Source: RGIG464 sp045643185
Lineage (GTDB): Bacteria > Myxococcota_A > Bradymonadia > UBA4248
Direction of reading: 5' to 3'
Assembly (NCBI GenBank): GCA_045643185.1
Contig: JAZUKH010000083.1
Span: 1-49,649 of the forward strand
Length of the DNA stretch: 49,649 nucleotides
The position numbers and the translations under genes were made by a program. This document shows positions 24,308 to 32,949 of the stretch, piece after piece. The first letter of the stretch is position 1, and every line of letters starts with the position of its first letter. The notes below the pieces were generated by a model. The model searched no databases. It was not told where the DNA came from and saw only the letters and a program-made list of their open reading frames with translations.

Positions 24308-27300
24308 TTATTCGTAGACACTCGCCCAGGAGAGGACCTGAGCCTGCGCCTGAATGGCTTCTTCGTTAATGGCCATAACTTCGACATCAGTGGATTGTCC
24401 CGGCGTGATGTCTTTCTTATTGGTCGTGCCATTTTTGTGAGAGGCATTGGTCGTGGCGCCTTCGACGCCAGCAGCCATACCGGTCTGTGCGACGAGCATC
24501 GGAGCCGCGACGGACGTGGTCTTATTCTCGTCGTCGTAGCAGGTACTCTGCGTCGTCATGGAGAGACCATAAACGATCGTGCCGGCACCGAGGTTAATGA
24601 AGCCGCCATTCGCGAATACTTTGTTCTTGAAGGACGAAGCTTCTTTACCATGGTCGACGCTCCCCGTAACGTCATCGAACTGAGACTGGTTCTGAACGCC
24701 TGTGGTTTTAACGCTCCAACGTGATTTACCGATATAACGGTCAGCATACCAAATGGAGGCAAAGCCGCTGTCGCAGACGACCTGTGCCTCGTCTTTGTCG
24801 AGGTCTGGCGCATTGTAGGTCGGGAAATACGTTTTGAAGTTGTAGGTGAACGGTGCGCCCATGAGCTTCTGACGCGGACGAATGCTGACAAGATTATCGT
24901 CATCTTTGCCGCCAGCGTCGCGTTTGGCCGCGCGTTCGCGCGAGCCGGGACCACCCCAACGTTCTGTCGCAGCACTCGGATCACTCGGAGCGCATGCCAC
25001 ACATTTGCCGCACGATTTCGCGCAGTCTGCAGCCACGTCGGATTTGTAGCAATCGCCCTTGGCAACCAGTGGTGAACAATATTCTTCAGACTTGTTGTCC
25101 TGGCAGTCGTCGGTGCAGATCTCGTAGTGTGGTAACACACACATAGATTTGCAAGAGGCATTATTGTCGATCGTATAAGCTTTGCCTTCATAACGCGGGT
25201 TGTCGGCAAACTCACACCAGAAACTTTGAGTTTTAATGCATTCGCTATTAGCGCACTTGCCATTCTCGTTGCATTGATAAGCATGTGCGTCGTCATACAC
25301 ATGATCAGACGAACCATCTTTGCAAACCGTGCCATTTCCGCCTGTATTACACTCGCCGTGTTCCACACACGGACAGGCATCGCCGGGACACAGCCCAGTC
25401 ATATCCTGACCGTCAAGCTCGTTTCCAGGCCAATGACAAACGACTTTCTTGCCAGTGTAATCGTCGTCTGTGTCGGGCGTCTGAACGCCGTCGCAAGCGC
25501 AACTGATGTAGTTATCGGTACAGACATCAATGGCTTCCGGATCACACTTGTCGACGCATTCTCTGAAGAGCTCGTTGTCGCAATTCAGGTAGCTGGCATC
25601 GGCTTTTTGGTACGTGCACCCAGACGAGTAGAGGTGCTTGGCTGAACTGCTGATTACACCATTATCCGCAGGCGCTTCGTCGGTGCAATAGAGGATGCAG
25701 TCGAGGAACTCGTATTGTGTGGAGGAACCATCGCTGTGTTTACAACGCTGCCAGTCGACGTATTCGGTCGTGTGGCAGTCTTGACCACCGCAATACGCGT
25801 CGCGTTTTGCTTTATCGGCTTCATATTTTTCATTGACTGTATTCCTGCAGACAGAAGCGTCTCTGTCATTTTTGCCACATTTATCTAATTCTCGGTTTTT
25901 ACCTTCTTCGCCGACACAAGTGCCATCAAAGATGCGCTTGTCTTCGCCACCGCCGCCTTCACCGCATTTCCAGGCAAAGCCCGTGTCGTAAGGCTTGCAG
26001 TAGTTGTAACAACGCGAGCAGTCCTGATCTTCCGGTTTGATTTTGCTAAGATCGTTGAGTTTTTGCAGACAGGACGTGTAGGTCTTGAAGCACTGTTCAT
26101 CAAAGTGATCTTCAAGACACTTGTCGCGGTCGTCAACGCAAGCCTGTTTACAGATGTCCATTTCGCCATCGCACTTTTCATCGCAAGCATGCTGCGTCGT
26201 AGCACAGGCATCGCCGCAAGTGTTGTATTCACTCATCGCCGAGTTTTCACAGGACTCATCATCGCAACTTTCAATCGGAATGTCCTCGCAGGCCTTCTGG
26301 CACATATCGATGGCATTCTGTTTACATTTCTTTTCATAGTCATCTGTTAAACAGGATTGATATTTATTTGGATCGCCTGTTGTATTCGTTTTAGGCAGGC
26401 ATAATGTATAGTCACAGTCTTTCCCCTCTTGAACGATATTGTTTACTAAACAACTGAGAAAACCTTCTGGGTTAAGAGGTTCAGTAACGCAGAAATATTT
26501 TTTAGTAAATGGCCCATCCCATAAGTACTCACATTTTCCGACGTGTTTACACTCGTTTTCGCACGCTTCCTTACTGCTCCATTTTTCCATTTTTTCACTT
26601 TCAGTCTTAAATAACCACCAGTTCTTTTCTTTCGTAACGCTCTTTACACAATAAGACCCTGGACCAAGCTTTTGTTTACATTTACCACTATCCTGGCTAC
26701 AGTTTCTTATACAAGAATTTTTAGACTCATACTCTTTGCCTTCACCACGGCATTGCCAAACGGTATTTTCGTCCACTTGATTCGCATCTTTGCATTCATC
26801 AACGCACTGCGAAATATCTTCGTCGTAATTTCTGGTTTTACAGTCATTTTTACAGGCCTGAACCTTTTGGTCCTTTTCAGCTTTGTGTTGTTCTTCGCAT
26901 TTTGTGACTTCGTCAGCGCAAAGCTGCTGGTTCTCACTGAGTTTTTTGCCGCAATCTTCGCGGCAGAGTTCGCCGGACATATCGCAGACAGAGGCGCAGA
27001 GTTCGTCGTGTTTGTTTCGGCATTCGTTACCGCACGGGCAGAAGTCGCAGCCTTGGCACTTGGTGCGGTCACACATGGACGAGTTGCAGGAAGCATCGCA
27101 ACCACTCTTATCGTCGATGCCGTTGCACTGGAAGCAGTTAGCTTCGATGTTACAGGTGATGAGGGCGCCCTCTTCGTAGCAGTTCTTGGAACACAACTCG
27201 GTTCCCTGACCACAACAAGACGGGCATTGACCGTCTGACTGGGGCTGGTCGCAACCGCCATTGTTTTGGCAGGTATTGATCTCGTCATTCTCAATGTCGT

Positions 27301-30300
27301 GCGGATTAACAGCTTTGGAGACAACGATCTCGAAGAGCTGTTTGCCGATATCGGTCTCGAAAGTCTGGAGTTTCCCATCCGTCGAGTGAATACCGGGCGT
27401 GGGGTTAAAGACAAGCACGAGTGGTTTGAGATTACGCGTCGAGGCGTTGGTCGCCTCGGGATAGAGGTTGTTAAGATGATATTTTTTGTCCGTCGCGTTG
27501 TAGTGATCGACCATGATGGCGACGTAGTTGAGTGACTGGGCACCGATAGAGACGTTGCTGCTGTCGCCGCTGCCGAAGGCGATCTGAATGTCGGGATACC
27601 CCGTGGTCGTGAGCGCCGAAACAGCCGGTTTGTAGGTCATCTTTTCATAAGACGAGTTGTCGGGGTTAAGCGCTTTGATGTTGTTGGGATCAAAGATCGG
27701 CACCACTTTATCGCCGTCATAGTTGAGGGCGGTCTGATCCCAGTCATCAAAGTCGCCCGAAATATCGATGCGGTGCAGAGCGCCTTTTTCATCGCCGACA
27801 TAGATGAGACGCGCGATGGCGTTGAAGCCAGCGGGGAAGACGGCAGGCGTGCCGGTGATCTGGGTGTCAAAATTGAACGCCTTGACAAGCAAGTGATCTT
27901 TGTCAGCCGGTTTGAGTCGAACAATGTAGACGGCCTTACCCGTGATGTCGTCACCGCCTTTGCCCATACCACCTGAAATAATGGCGACCGGTTCAACGAC
28001 GTTGTTGACGATGACGTTGGTAATCACCGCTTCGGGGTAAGATTTACCCATACGAAGGAACGGATACTTGTCGATCAGACCAGCTTCTTTGTCTTTGGTG
28101 ATCACTTTTTCTTCGTCGATGGGCGGATAGTCAACGGCTGTACCTGGCTGCCACTGGTGATCGATCTCCCAGAGGATCTCGGGCTTTTCAGGATCGGTCA
28201 CATCAAGAGCGTAGTAGCCACGGTCAGCGTCGCGGAAGCCGCCCACGAGGATGCTTCGCCATTCGTACGTGACGTGCCCGGCGCTGTCGCGCACAGGCAC
28301 ACGCACGTCGGCCGTGACCGGCGTCGCGTTGATCATCGGTGTGCCTTCAAACTTCGTGAGTTCATGGATCTTGGGCAACACGCGTTTTGGCATGAAGGCC
28401 CAGACTTCTTCACCTTCGTTCTGTTGATTGGACTCACTCGGCGTTTCAAGTTTCGGGCTATTTGTAAAGAGCTTGTGGTAATCGGCATCGGTATCGTTTT
28501 TGCCGAGCACAAAGGCGTGCAACATACCGTCATTCGTGGGCATGTAGAGCATCGTGTCGCGGTTGCCGTATTGGTTTTTGAACGACATGTATTCGGTACT
28601 CTTATACATGTAGGAAGGCGGCGGCACGACGACGGGCGAAGCATACTCGATGGTACCAAGGGGAATACTGGAAACGAGGTCACGGATATCGCCATTGTTG
28701 AGCACGCCGGTCACACACGAACCGAGGTGGCAGACCTCGTTGTCGCTGCAGTCTTCGTGTTTGGAACAAGCCCCGCCTTTGTCACGACACTGCGTGTTGA
28801 GGCAGACTTGGTTGCCGCTGCACGTGCTCGTGCAGTAGTCGCCATTGGTTTCGGGAATGCACTTGCCCTGATCGCAGGTGTAGAGCGCACTGGAGTCACC
28901 GATGGCGTTCATCTTGGCGATGCAATCGACGTTCGTCACGCATTCATAAGGCGAAATGATGTAATCTTCGAAAGCAGAGTCGCCACTCGTAATGTATGTT
29001 TCCTTCGTTTTTTTGAGGGCATCCTCGAAGCCGACGTTTTTATCAAAAAACTTGTAGGTATCGAGCTTGGTGGATTTTTCATCTGGTTTATATTGAATCT
29101 GTCCAGCTTTTTCATTCGAAATGTGAATGATCTCGGGATACAGGGCGTAACGTCCTTTGGTGAGGCTTTCACTTGTGCTGGAATAGTCCCCGACGAAGAT
29201 GGCGCGGTTCGTGATGCAGTTACCATCGCTTTGGCAGCCGCCTTCGTAATTGCCAGCGCTGTTTTGAACGCCTTCAAGACGCGTACGGAGTTTTTTGGCC
29301 ATGTCGATCGACAAGTTTTTGTCGAATTCGAAGCTCCCCTTACGGCAAACGAAGGCTTCGCGCTGCAAGTCGGTGCGTTTGATCGCGCCAAGCGCGACGT
29401 TGTAGCCCGAATAAATGTTGTACCAGCCATTGGTCGGTTTGGAATTGTATTTCGTCGTCTGCTTACCGACCGCTGTCGTCGTCACCATTTTTGACTTCGA
29501 CACGTAGCCTTCACTGAGTTCGTTGAGGATCTGCGTGATGGATTTTCGCAGCGCGTCACCTTCGATGGCGTTGTAATAACAGGGGTCGACTTTGCGCTCG
29601 TCACCGTCGTATTTACCTTTGATGTAGGCGGTGAGATATTTGTCAAAAGCAGCTTTATCATCAGGATCGATCAAGTCGCCGATGTGACCGTATTTGTGAC
29701 AGGTGCCGCCTTTCCATGCGATCAGGTTCATAACGCCGTCGACACAGTCATTTTTACTACCATCCCAACTGATATTATCCAGACATTGCATGACGCCGAC
29801 GTCACTTGCATTTTTATTATATGTGCTTCGTCCGGGACCGAATTTGGTAATATCTTTTTCACCCTGAGCATAAAGCACAGAGTAAATTGTCATATTAGAG
29901 TTTTTTTGTCTCAAGCTCGAGACGACTTTATCCATTTCGCTCACGCGCTTACCATTAGCGATCTTTGCGCTTCGGTCATATTGTGCCGGTGACCCATCGG
30001 TCATAGCGATAACGGCTTTTTTACGACAGGACCATTGTGGATCGGTCAAATATTCAATTTGGCTCGAATTGGAATATTTGGTCCCCGATTTAGGCTGTTT
30101 GAGCAACCCCTGATCAACTTTACTCTCGTTATTGAACATATACCCGAGATCTTCGAGGTAGCCGGTGACCGGCGTCTGCATACTTGTGAGCGTGTAGCTT
30201 CGAAGATTGTTAATGAGAGCCAAATTGCTTTTACGCACAATTTCATCGTCGTCAGAAGGCGTCGGATAGATCGTGGGACTTGGTCCGTTGATAACCGCAT

Positions 30301-31132
30301 TCCAGATACCAAACCCGACCTCACCCTGTTGTCCGACTTTGCCATTATAATCTTTGATACCGTATTTTGCGTCGCTTTCGTCGGACTTAGAAATTTTGTT
30401 GACGCCACCGACAAAACCATCGACGCGATCGACTTTATAATCAGCCATAGCGACGAAACCAAATTTCGCTGCCGTTAGGTATTTATGTAAAGCCCCGTCG
30501 TTTTTATAACTTTTTTCAAATTCTTCCAAATCGCCATCGAAACCATATTTAAGGTTTCTAACGGTCGTTCGGCTACCACTTTTGGAAGACGTGGTGCAAT
30601 CGTCCCCATCATCTTCAGAATAACCGTAGTTATCACGAGTATTTGTGTTAGAAAAATTTACACAATTTTTACATATATCAACATTATGATAATCACACCT
30701 TCCTTTGCCAGTATAATGTTTTGCACAAACAAAAACGGTTTTGTAGTCGCAGATACCATTGGAGCATTCAAGCACTTGTCTCGGATAACGAGTAACTTTA
30801 TATAAAGTGTTCGCATCTGAACCTATTTTATATTTATTACAGTTATTATTTCCTCTTTCAGAACAAATATTACATGAATTCGTTGGATTATCGTCTTTGG
30901 GCGTCAGCACGGTTCCCGTTAACTGCTGAAGTGCAGACGTAAAACGGGTATTTCCATTATTACCGAAAGACGCGTTCATGGAAGACGAAGTATCGAACGC
31001 GATGAAAACGACGGGCTTGAGGAGACTGTTGACGGAGTCCTGAGCCTGGGCGTCTTGGGGTGCCGCGGCGAGTCCTGCAGAACTGGCGGCGATCATGCAC
31101 ATCAAGTAGGCGAGTGAATTACGTTTATTCAT
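24308..31132 (-). CDS. Giant PilY1-like pilus-tip protein with VWA domain and Cys-rich insertion (2274 aa)
   Basis: AAGGAG precedes the ATG at 31132, which begins a signal peptide (cleavage near AQA-QD). A VWA-type domain follows, with the MIDAS motif DTSSSM near residue 30, broken by an early Cys-rich loop (about 70-150). After a Dickkopf-like Cys stretch (about 740-820) comes the PilY1 propeller: YMPTNDGMLHAF, GEEVWAFMP, GGFRDADRGYYALDVTDP, YVGDEKGALHRIDI, IAFGSGD. Between the propeller and its usual last strands (GAPFTYNFKTYFPTYN) lies a Cys-rich block of about 780 residues (about 1275-2055) with dozens of CxxxC/CxC spacings. PilY1 proteins cap type IV pili for adhesion and twitching. The block is highly unusual in size. 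No pilin genes adjoin it. Confidence 0.88.
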   Translation of the reverse strand: MNKRNSLAYLMCMIAASSAGLAAAPQDAQAQDSVNSLLKPVVFIAFDTSSSMNASFGNNGNTRFTSALQQLTGTVLTPKDDNPTNSCNICSERGNNNCNKYKIGSDANTLYKVTRYPRQVLECSNGICDYKTVFVCAKHYTGKGRCDYHNVDICKNCVNFSNTNTRDNYGYSEDDGDDCTTSSKSGSRTTVRNLKYGFDGDLEEFEKSYKNDGALHKYLTAAKFGFVAMADYKVDRVDGFVGGVNKISKSDESDAKYGIKDYNGKVGQQGEVGFGIWNAVINGPSPTIYPTPSDDDEIVRKSNLALINNLRSYTLTSMQTPVTGYLEDLGYMFNNESKVDQGLLKQPKSGTKYSNSSQIEYLTDPQWSCRKKAVIAMTDGSPAQYDRSAKIANGKRVSEMDKVVSSLRQKNSNMTIYSVLYAQGEKDITKFGPGRSTYNKNASDVGVMQCLDNISWDGSKNDCVDGVMNLIAWKGGTCHKYGHIGDLIDPDDKAAFDKYLTAYIKGKYDGDERKVDPCYYNAIEGDALRKSITQILNELSEGYVSKSKMVTTTAVGKQTTKYNSKPTNGWYNIYSGYNVALGAIKRTDLQREAFVCRKGSFEFDKNLSIDMAKKLRTRLEGVQNSAGNYEGGCQSDGNCITNRAIFVGDYSSTSESLTKGRYALYPEIIHISNEKAGQIQYKPDEKSTKLDTYKFFDKNVGFEDALKKTKETYITSGDSAFEDYIISPYECVTNVDCIAKMNAIGDSSALYTCDQGKCIPETNGDYCTSTCSGNQVCLNTQCRDKGGACSKHEDCSDNEVCHLGSCVTGVLNNGDIRDLVSSIPLGTIEYASPVVVPPPSYMYKSTEYMSFKNQYGNRDTMLYMPTNDGMLHAFVLGKNDTDADYHKLFTNSPKLETPSESNQQNEGEEVWAFMPKRVLPKIHELTKFEGTPMINATPVTADVRVPVRDSAGHVTYEWRSILVGGFRDADRGYYALDVTDPEKPEILWEIDHQWQPGTAVDYPPIDEEKVITKDKEAGLIDKYPFLRMGKSYPEAVITNVIVNNVVEPVAIISGGMGKGGDDITGKAVYIVRLKPADKDHLLVKAFNFDTQITGTPAVFPAGFNAIARLIYVGDEKGALHRIDISGDFDDWDQTALNYDGDKVVPIFDPNNIKALNPDNSSYEKMTYKPAVSALTTTGYPDIQIAFGSGDSSNVSIGAQSLNYVAIMVDHYNATDKKYHLNNLYPEATNASTRNLKPLVLVFNPTPGIHSTDGKLQTFETDIGKQLFEIVVSKAVNPHDIENDEINTCQNNGGCDQPQSDGQCPSCCGQGTELCSKNCYEEGALITCNIEANCFQCNGIDDKSGCDASCNSSMCDRTKCQGCDFCPCGNECRNKHDELCASVCDMSGELCREDCGKKLSENQQLCADEVTKCEEQHKAEKDQKVQACKNDCKTRNYDEDISQCVDECKDANQVDENTVWQCRGEGKEYESKNSCIRNCSQDSGKCKQKLGPGSYCVKSVTKEKNWWLFKTESEKMEKWSSKEACENECKHVGKCEYLWDGPFTKKYFCVTEPLNPEGFLSCLVNNIVQEGKDCDYTLCLPKTNTTGDPNKYQSCLTDDYEKKCKQNAIDMCQKACEDIPIESCDDESCENSAMSEYNTCGDACATTQHACDEKCDGEMDICKQACVDDRDKCLEDHFDEQCFKTYTSCLQKLNDLSKIKPEDQDCSRCYNYCKPYDTGFAWKCGEGGGGEDKRIFDGTCVGEEGKNRELDKCGKNDRDASVCRNTVNEKYEADKAKRDAYCGGQDCHTTEYVDWQRCKHSDGSSTQYEFLDCILYCTDEAPADNGVISSSAKHLYSSGCTYQKADASYLNCDNELFRECVDKCDPEAIDVCTDNYISCACDGVQTPDTDDDYTGKKVVCHWPGNELDGQDMTGLCPGDACPCVEHGECNTGGNGTVCKDGSSDHVYDDAHAYQCNENGKCANSECIKTQSFWCEFADNPRYEGKAYTIDNNASCKSMCVLPHYEICTDDCQDNKSEEYCSPLVAKGDCYKSDVAADCAKSCGKCVACAPSDPSAATERWGGPGSRERAAKRDAGGKDDDNLVSIRPRQKLMGAPFTYNFKTYFPTYNAPDLDKDEAQVVCDSGFASIWYADRYIGKSRWSVKTTGVQNQSQFDDVTGSVDHGKEASSFKNKVFANGGFINLGAGTIVYGLSMTTQSTCYDDENKTTSVAAPMLVAQTGMAAGVEGATTNASHKNGTTNKKDITPGQSTDVEVMAINEEAIQAQAQVLSWASVYE

Positions 31133-31228
31133 AAGTATATGCTCCTTCGCGTGCAAACTGGCATTGGCTCAATTTGCGGCGTGTTGTTTATAACGCATTA
31201 GCTTTTGGGGCTTGAACTCGATTTATCA

Positions 31229-31281
31229 CCTTGAACAGGTGACAATACCCCAAAGGGACGTTTTAACGAATTTTGTTCGTT
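31229..31281. repeat. Two small hairpins upstream of the PilY1-like gene
   Basis: TCACCT-tgaac-AGGTGA (near 31230-31247) and AACGAA-ttttg-TTCGTT (near 31265-31281) lie in the 200-bp gap upstream of the start at 31132. Their place suggests leader or operator elements. No riboswitch consensus (including c-di-GMP types) is recognised. Confidence 0.35.
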
Positions 31282-31333
31282 CAAGCAAAGATATTGCAAC
31301 ACAAAAGGTTGAAATATAACAAATTGTGTCATT

Positions 31334-31407
31334 GGCCCTGCCAGGCGAGGGGGTAGCGGCGTATTGGCGAACGCCAATAGCCGCGTAGGGGGAGACTTCC
31401 CCCGCCC
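31334..31407. repeat. Palindromic element, family 1 copy D (short form)
   Basis: It has the same flanks as copies A and C: GGCCCTGCCAGGCGAGGGGG then TAGCGGCGTATT, and AATAGCCGCGTA then GGGGGAGACTTCCCCC. The central hairpin is reduced to TATTGGCG-aa-CGCCAATA, without the GAGACG core. It starts ten bases past the stop of the lipid kinase gene. Confidence 0.85.
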
Positions 31408-31416
31408 AAAAGAAAG

Positions 31417-32346
31417 TTATGCAGGGTCAATGATGCATTTTGCGTCTTTTGGAACAACAAACTTGATGGCACCGGGAACGATTTCGGCTGTGAAATCATT
31501 GTTATGAATGATCTCGCCGTCCATTGAAAAGATGAAGTCCTCGGGCGCGGTGACGTGCACGACCTTGCCGCGTTTGTAGTGCATGAATTTTTGGAAGCGT
31601 GGATCGTCGAGGTGCGTGCCTTCTTTGTAGGCATTGCAGGTACGGAAGAATTTTAGATGTGAAATGGCATCCATGCAACAGCACTCGAGCAGGCCGTCGT
31701 TGTTGAGCGAGCGCGGCGCGCAGTGATAGGATCCGCCGACGTATTGCCCGTTACAGAGTGTGCACAACAGAATCTCTTTTTTTTGATTAAGTGGTTCCCC
31801 GTCGACTTCGATGTGGCATTTATGACGCATGCCAATGATGATGCTCACAAGCACGGCAAACGGGTATGCATTGCGGCCACCGATGAGGAATTTTCGTCGA
31901 TTTTGAACGATCATGTTGGCGACACACGAATCGAGTCCAAAGTGGACGGCATTCACCGCGTAACGATCGCCCACACGAATGAGGTCGATACTCTCTTCGG
32001 TACCATTCAGTTGTTTGGTGATGTCGAGAAAGTTGCTCTTGTCGCCGTAATATTTGACGAAATCGTTGCCTGAACCGCACGGGACGCAGCCCACGGCGGC
32101 GAAATCGAAGCCAACGACACCGTTAATGGCCTCGTTGAGTGTGCCGTCGCCGCCACACGCGTAAAAGCGCACAGGCGTCTGATGATCGCGGCAATAGGAC
32201 TTGATATAATTATTCGCGTCATTCGGACCTTTTGTGACATAGATCTCACAGTCAAATTCGTCACGCATCGCGTCGATCTTGGCTTGAATGCTTTTGAGCG
32301 AGTTCTTTTTGCCAGAGGCCGGATTGACGATGAAGATGTGCTTCAT
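31417..32346 (-). CDS. Diacylglycerol-kinase-like lipid kinase, YegS/BmrU type (309 aa)
   Basis: The start MKHIFIVNPASGKKN at 32346 matches the family N-terminus exactly; longer frames run through the neighbouring terminators. The DAGKc catalytic domain holds the ATP motif ACGGDGTLNEAINGV (about residue 60) and PCGSGNDFVKYYG. The C-terminal beta-domain has FKRGK-like basic segments (HYKRGKVVHVTAPEDF) and FSMDGEII, typical of YegS/DgkB-type enzymes that phosphorylate diacylglycerol or related lipids using ATP. It is cytosolic and membrane-associated. GAGG lies upstream at about ten bases. The exact lipid cannot be told. Confidence 0.92.
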   Translation of the reverse strand: MKHIFIVNPASGKKNSLKSIQAKIDAMRDEFDCEIYVTKGPNDANNYIKSYCRDHQTPVRFYACGGDGTLNEAINGVVGFDFAAVGCVPCGSGNDFVKYYGDKSNFLDITKQLNGTEESIDLIRVGDRYAVNAVHFGLDSCVANMIVQNRRKFLIGGRNAYPFAVLVSIIIGMRHKCHIEVDGEPLNQKKEILLCTLCNGQYVGGSYHCAPRSLNNDGLLECCCMDAISHLKFFRTCNAYKEGTHLDDPRFQKFMHYKRGKVVHVTAPEDFIFSMDGEIIHNNDFTAEIVPGAIKFVVPKDAKCIIDPA

Positions 32347-32385
32347 GGGTCGTTTATCCTCGTCGTAATGTAATAATGATGACAC

Positions 32386-32410
32386 AAAAAAAGCAGGTCT
32401 TACAACCTGC
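32386..32410 (-). terminator. Intrinsic terminator (second of a tandem pair)
   Basis: Stem GCAGGT / ACCTGC followed by seven T on the minus strand, between the YNG-repeat gene and the lipid kinase start. Confidence 0.75.
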
Positions 32411-32432
32411 AAAGCCATGATAGCACAAATAG

Positions 32433-32461
32433 AAAAAAGTGGCGTCCAAAACGGACGCCAC
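32433..32461 (-). terminator. Intrinsic terminator of the YNG-repeat gene
   Basis: Perfect nine-pair stem GTGGCGTCC / GGACGCCAC with a five-base loop, followed by six T on the minus strand, about 30 bp after the stop. Confidence 0.88.
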
Positions 32462-32489
32462 GAGATGAGATTGACTGACGCAGAGGGAT

Positions 32490-32852
32490 CTAGTCGCCCA
32501 TGCAGGTGATCCTGCCGTTGTAGCCGCTGCAAACGCCGCCAGGTATTTGCGAGCAACGGACTTCGCCGTTATAGCCGACGCAACCGTAGCCGCAAGCGAT
32601 ATCGCCATTGTAACCAAGGCATTCCGCTTTCTGGTTGGCCCAGAAGGGAGGATCCCAGCATTCGATGTCGCCGTTGTAGCCGAGGCAGGCGCCATTCGGC
32701 GTTTGTGCGCATTGAACGTCGCCATTGTAGCCAACGCAGTCGTAACCGCAGGCAGTCTTGCCGTTGTAATTGAGGCATTCAGCATCAGCAAATGCGCTCG
32801 TGCAAACGAACAAGGACAGAAGCGCAAAACACAAACCGTAAACTTTACTCAT
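32490..32852 (-). CDS. Small secreted protein of six Cys-xYNG repeats (120 aa)
   Basis: AAGGAG lies eight bases before the ATG at 32852. After a signal peptide (cleavage after AFA), the whole mature protein of about 97 residues is made of six units of the form C-x-(G/N)-Y-N-G-x-x-x-C: NYNGKTAC, GYNGDVQC, GYNGDIEC, GYNGDIAC, GYNGEVRC and SGYNGRITC. The units alternate with short spacers GYD/GYG and TPNGA/IPGGV, so the array looks like duplicated pairs. Twelve or more Cys imply disulfides outside the cytoplasm. No function is assigned. It is followed by two tandem terminators and has its own SD, so it is likely transcribed alone and strongly. Confidence 0.85.
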   Translation of the reverse strand: MSKVYGLCFALLSLFVCTSAFADAECLNYNGKTACGYDCVGYNGDVQCAQTPNGACLGYNGDIECWDPPFWANQKAECLGYNGDIACGYGCVGYNGEVRCSQIPGGVCSGYNGRITCMGD

Positions 32853-32949
32853 GACGAAACTCCTTATATGATAAGCATTTAGATTCAATTGTCGCTGTGA
32901 GAGCGACCGAACGGGGCGGACTTTAGGCAGGTTGCGTGCCAAGTTTTTT

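Noticed and set aside
28157..29494. Long rightward open frame opposite the PilY1-like gene
   Set aside because: It is the shadow of a continuous leftward frame that carries the PilY1 motifs; the antisense product has no recognisable start signal or domain.
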